Source of the DNA: an uncultured Clostridia bacterium
Lineage (GTDB): Bacteria; Bacillota; Clostridia; Oscillospirales; Acutalibacteraceae
NCBI GenBank assembly: GCA_945224895.1
Contig: CALYNW010000057.1
Span: 1 to 6,463, forward strand
Length of the DNA stretch: 6,463 nt
Direction: 5' to 3'
Shown one piece after another: positions 5,252 through 6,463 of the stretch. Both the position numbers and the translations under genes were made by a program. How positions within the stretch are numbered: the stretch's first letter is position 1; the number at the start of each line of letters is the position of its first letter. Below the pieces are notes generated by a model. The model had not been told where the DNA came from. It worked only from the letters and a program-made list of their open reading frames with translations, and made no database searches.

Positions 5252-6463
5252 ATGAATATTATTAACGGCGGAATATGCGCCCCAAAGGGCTTTAAGGCAA
5301 GCGGTACATACTGCGGAATAAAAAAGCCTGCAAATGATAACCCCAGCATTAAGCATAAAAATGACATTTGTCTTTTTGTATCAGACGTAGTTTGCAACGC
5401 TGCCGCAGTTTACACTCAAAACAAGGTTAAGGGTGCACCAATACTTGTTACAAAGGCAAATCTTGAAAAAAGCGGTAATAAGGCAATAGCAGTAATCGCA
5501 AACTCAAAAAATGCCAACACTTGCAATGCAGACGGTGTGGAAAAGGCAGATAAAATGTGTCAGCTTGTGGCTGATGAAATGGGAATACCCAAGGAGCAGG
5601 TAATTGTTGCATCAACAGGAGTTATCGGTCAGGTACTACCCATTGAGCCTATTGAAAGTGCTGTACCCGTACTTATAAAGGAACTTGACTACGATAAAAA
5701 CGAGGAAGCCGCAACTGCAATTATGACTACCGATACGGTAAAGAAGGAATACGCAGTTGAATTTGAAATTGACGGATGTGCCTGTCATTTAGGCGGTATG
5801 GCTAAGGGCTCGGGTATGATTCATCCGAATATGGCTACTACTTTGAACTTTATCACAACGGACTGTGCCGTTTCTTCCAAAATGCTTCAAAAGGCTTTGA
5901 GTGAAATAGTTAAGGTTACCTACAACTGTCTTTCAATCGACGGTGATACATCTACAAACGATATGGTAAGCCTTATGTCAAACGGTTTGGCAGGAAATAA
6001 AGAAATAACAGAAGAAAGCAAAGGCTTTGAAATATTCAAATCTGCACTATACGAGGTTATGGCTAATCTCACCCGTATGCTTGCTAAAGACGGTGAAGGC
6101 GCAAGCAAGCTTCTTGAATGTAAATGTGTCGGTGCACCCGACAAGGACACTGCAATTACCGTTGCTAAAAGCGTTGTTTGCTCTTCCCTCTTTAAAGCGG
6201 CTATGTTCGGTGAGGACGCTAACTGGGGCAGAGTGCTTTGTGCTATCGGGTATGCTGATGCTGAATTTGATATCAATAAGGTTGATGTCGATTTAAGAAG
6301 CGACAAGGGTACTGTTTCAGTTTGCAGAAACGGCGCAGGAGTTGATTTTTCAGAGGAAAAGGCGGCTGTTGTCCTTTCAAGCGATGAAATATATATTGAC
6401 ATAAATCTCAATCAAGGTGATAATGACGCAACCGCTTGGGGCTGTGACCTTACATATGATTAT
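5252..6463 (+). CDS. argJ: Bifunctional glutamate N-acetyltransferase / amino-acid acetyltransferase ArgJ (3' partial)
   Basis: ArgJ transfers the acetyl group from N-acetylornithine to glutamate, giving ornithine and recycling N-acetylglutamate. Bifunctional forms also use acetyl-CoA. The ATG at 5252 has AGGAG 8 nt upstream (5239-5243). The frame stays open for 404 codons to the window edge. The family ending is normally a few residues after a motif like the final WGCDLTYDY, so only about 6-10 residues should be missing. The self-cleavage site is clear: KGSGMIHPNMAT, with T196 as the nucleophile that becomes the N-terminus of the beta chain. The residue after it is Thr rather than the more usual Met. 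The oxyanion-hole pair T122-G123 (STGVIG) and the AMFGEDANWGR segment are also present. The protein has about 16 cysteines, a high count that fits a strict anaerobe. Presence of argJ implies the cyclic acetyl pathway; mono- versus bifunctionality cannot be read from the sequence. Confidence 0.95.
   Translation, partial: MNIINGGICAPKGFKASGTYCGIKKPANDNPSIKHKNDICLFVSDVVCNAAAVYTQNKVKGAPILVTKANLEKSGNKAIAVIANSKNANTCNADGVEKADKMCQLVADEMGIPKEQVIVASTGVIGQVLPIEPIESAVPVLIKELDYDKNEEAATAIMTTDTVKKEYAVEFEIDGCACHLGGMAKGSGMIHPNMATTLNFITTDCAVSSKMLQKALSEIVKVTYNCLSIDGDTSTNDMVSLMSNGLAGNKEITEESKGFEIFKSALYEVMANLTRMLAKDGEGASKLLECKCVGAPDKDTAITVAKSVVCSSLFKAAMFGEDANWGRVLCAIGYADAEFDINKVDVDLRSDKGTVSVCRNGAGVDFSEEKAAVVLSSDEIYIDINLNQGDNDATAWGCDLTYDY

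Noticed and set aside
5920..6411. 163-residue open frame on the - strand within argJ
   Set aside because: It is antisense to strongly conserved ArgJ coding sequence and its serine/leucine-rich composition is typical of a shadow frame.
1..6463. tRNA, rRNA, riboswitch, CRISPR array or insertion sequence
   Set aside because: No cloverleaf, repeat-spacer pattern, transposase or terminal inverted repeat could be recognised, and the gene-free stretches are too short for most of these.

Overview
This window looks like chromosomal DNA from a low-GC anaerobic Firmicute. Class Clostridia is likely, possibly a Ruminococcaceae/Oscillospiraceae-type gut organism. The clues are AT-rich intergenic DNA, strong GGAGG-type ribosome binding sites, tight gene packing, a cysteine-rich ArgJ, and a holin/coiled-coil lysis set of the clostridial type. 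The species assignment is inference; nothing in the window fixes it.

Region 1 (2-2850, + strand) is a three-gene operon that starts before the window. It holds an M20-family metallopeptidase of the PM20D1/carboxypeptidase S type with all catalytic and metal residues visible (5' end missing), a DUF5058-type polytopic membrane protein, and a second polytopic membrane protein whose start lies 2 nt after the previous stop. The two membrane proteins look like obligate partners of a transporter or channel. The hydrolase probably acts on the same substrate class (peptide or N-acyl amino acid). A perfect 10-bp terminator hairpin at 2867-2892 closes the operon and also serves the convergent genes that follow.

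Region 2 (2902-4041, - strand) is a compact phage-type lysis cassette of three overlapping genes. In order of transcription these are a small protein with one membrane helix followed by a coiled coil (TTG start), a two-helix holin, and a CHAP-domain endolysin with a C-terminal SH3-like wall-binding domain. No other phage gene, integrase or attachment site is visible, so this appears to be a stand-alone cassette wedged between metabolic operons. It has its own candidate promoter, which carries an 11-bp motif repeated in tandem.

Region 3 (4042-4306) is the divergent intergenic region. It contains the candidate cassette promoter and a consensus sigma-A promoter (TTGACA-16-TATAAT) for the arginine genes. 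Just upstream of that promoter lies a near-consensus ARG box with a weaker second copy.

Region 4 (4307-6463, + strand) is the start of an arginine biosynthesis operon: argC of the short, less common type 2 form, then argJ, which runs off the window only a few codons before its expected end. ArgJ recycles the acetyl group from N-acetylornithine to glutamate, and ArgC makes the N-acetylglutamate semialdehyde. Other arg genes such as argB and argD probably follow outside the window.
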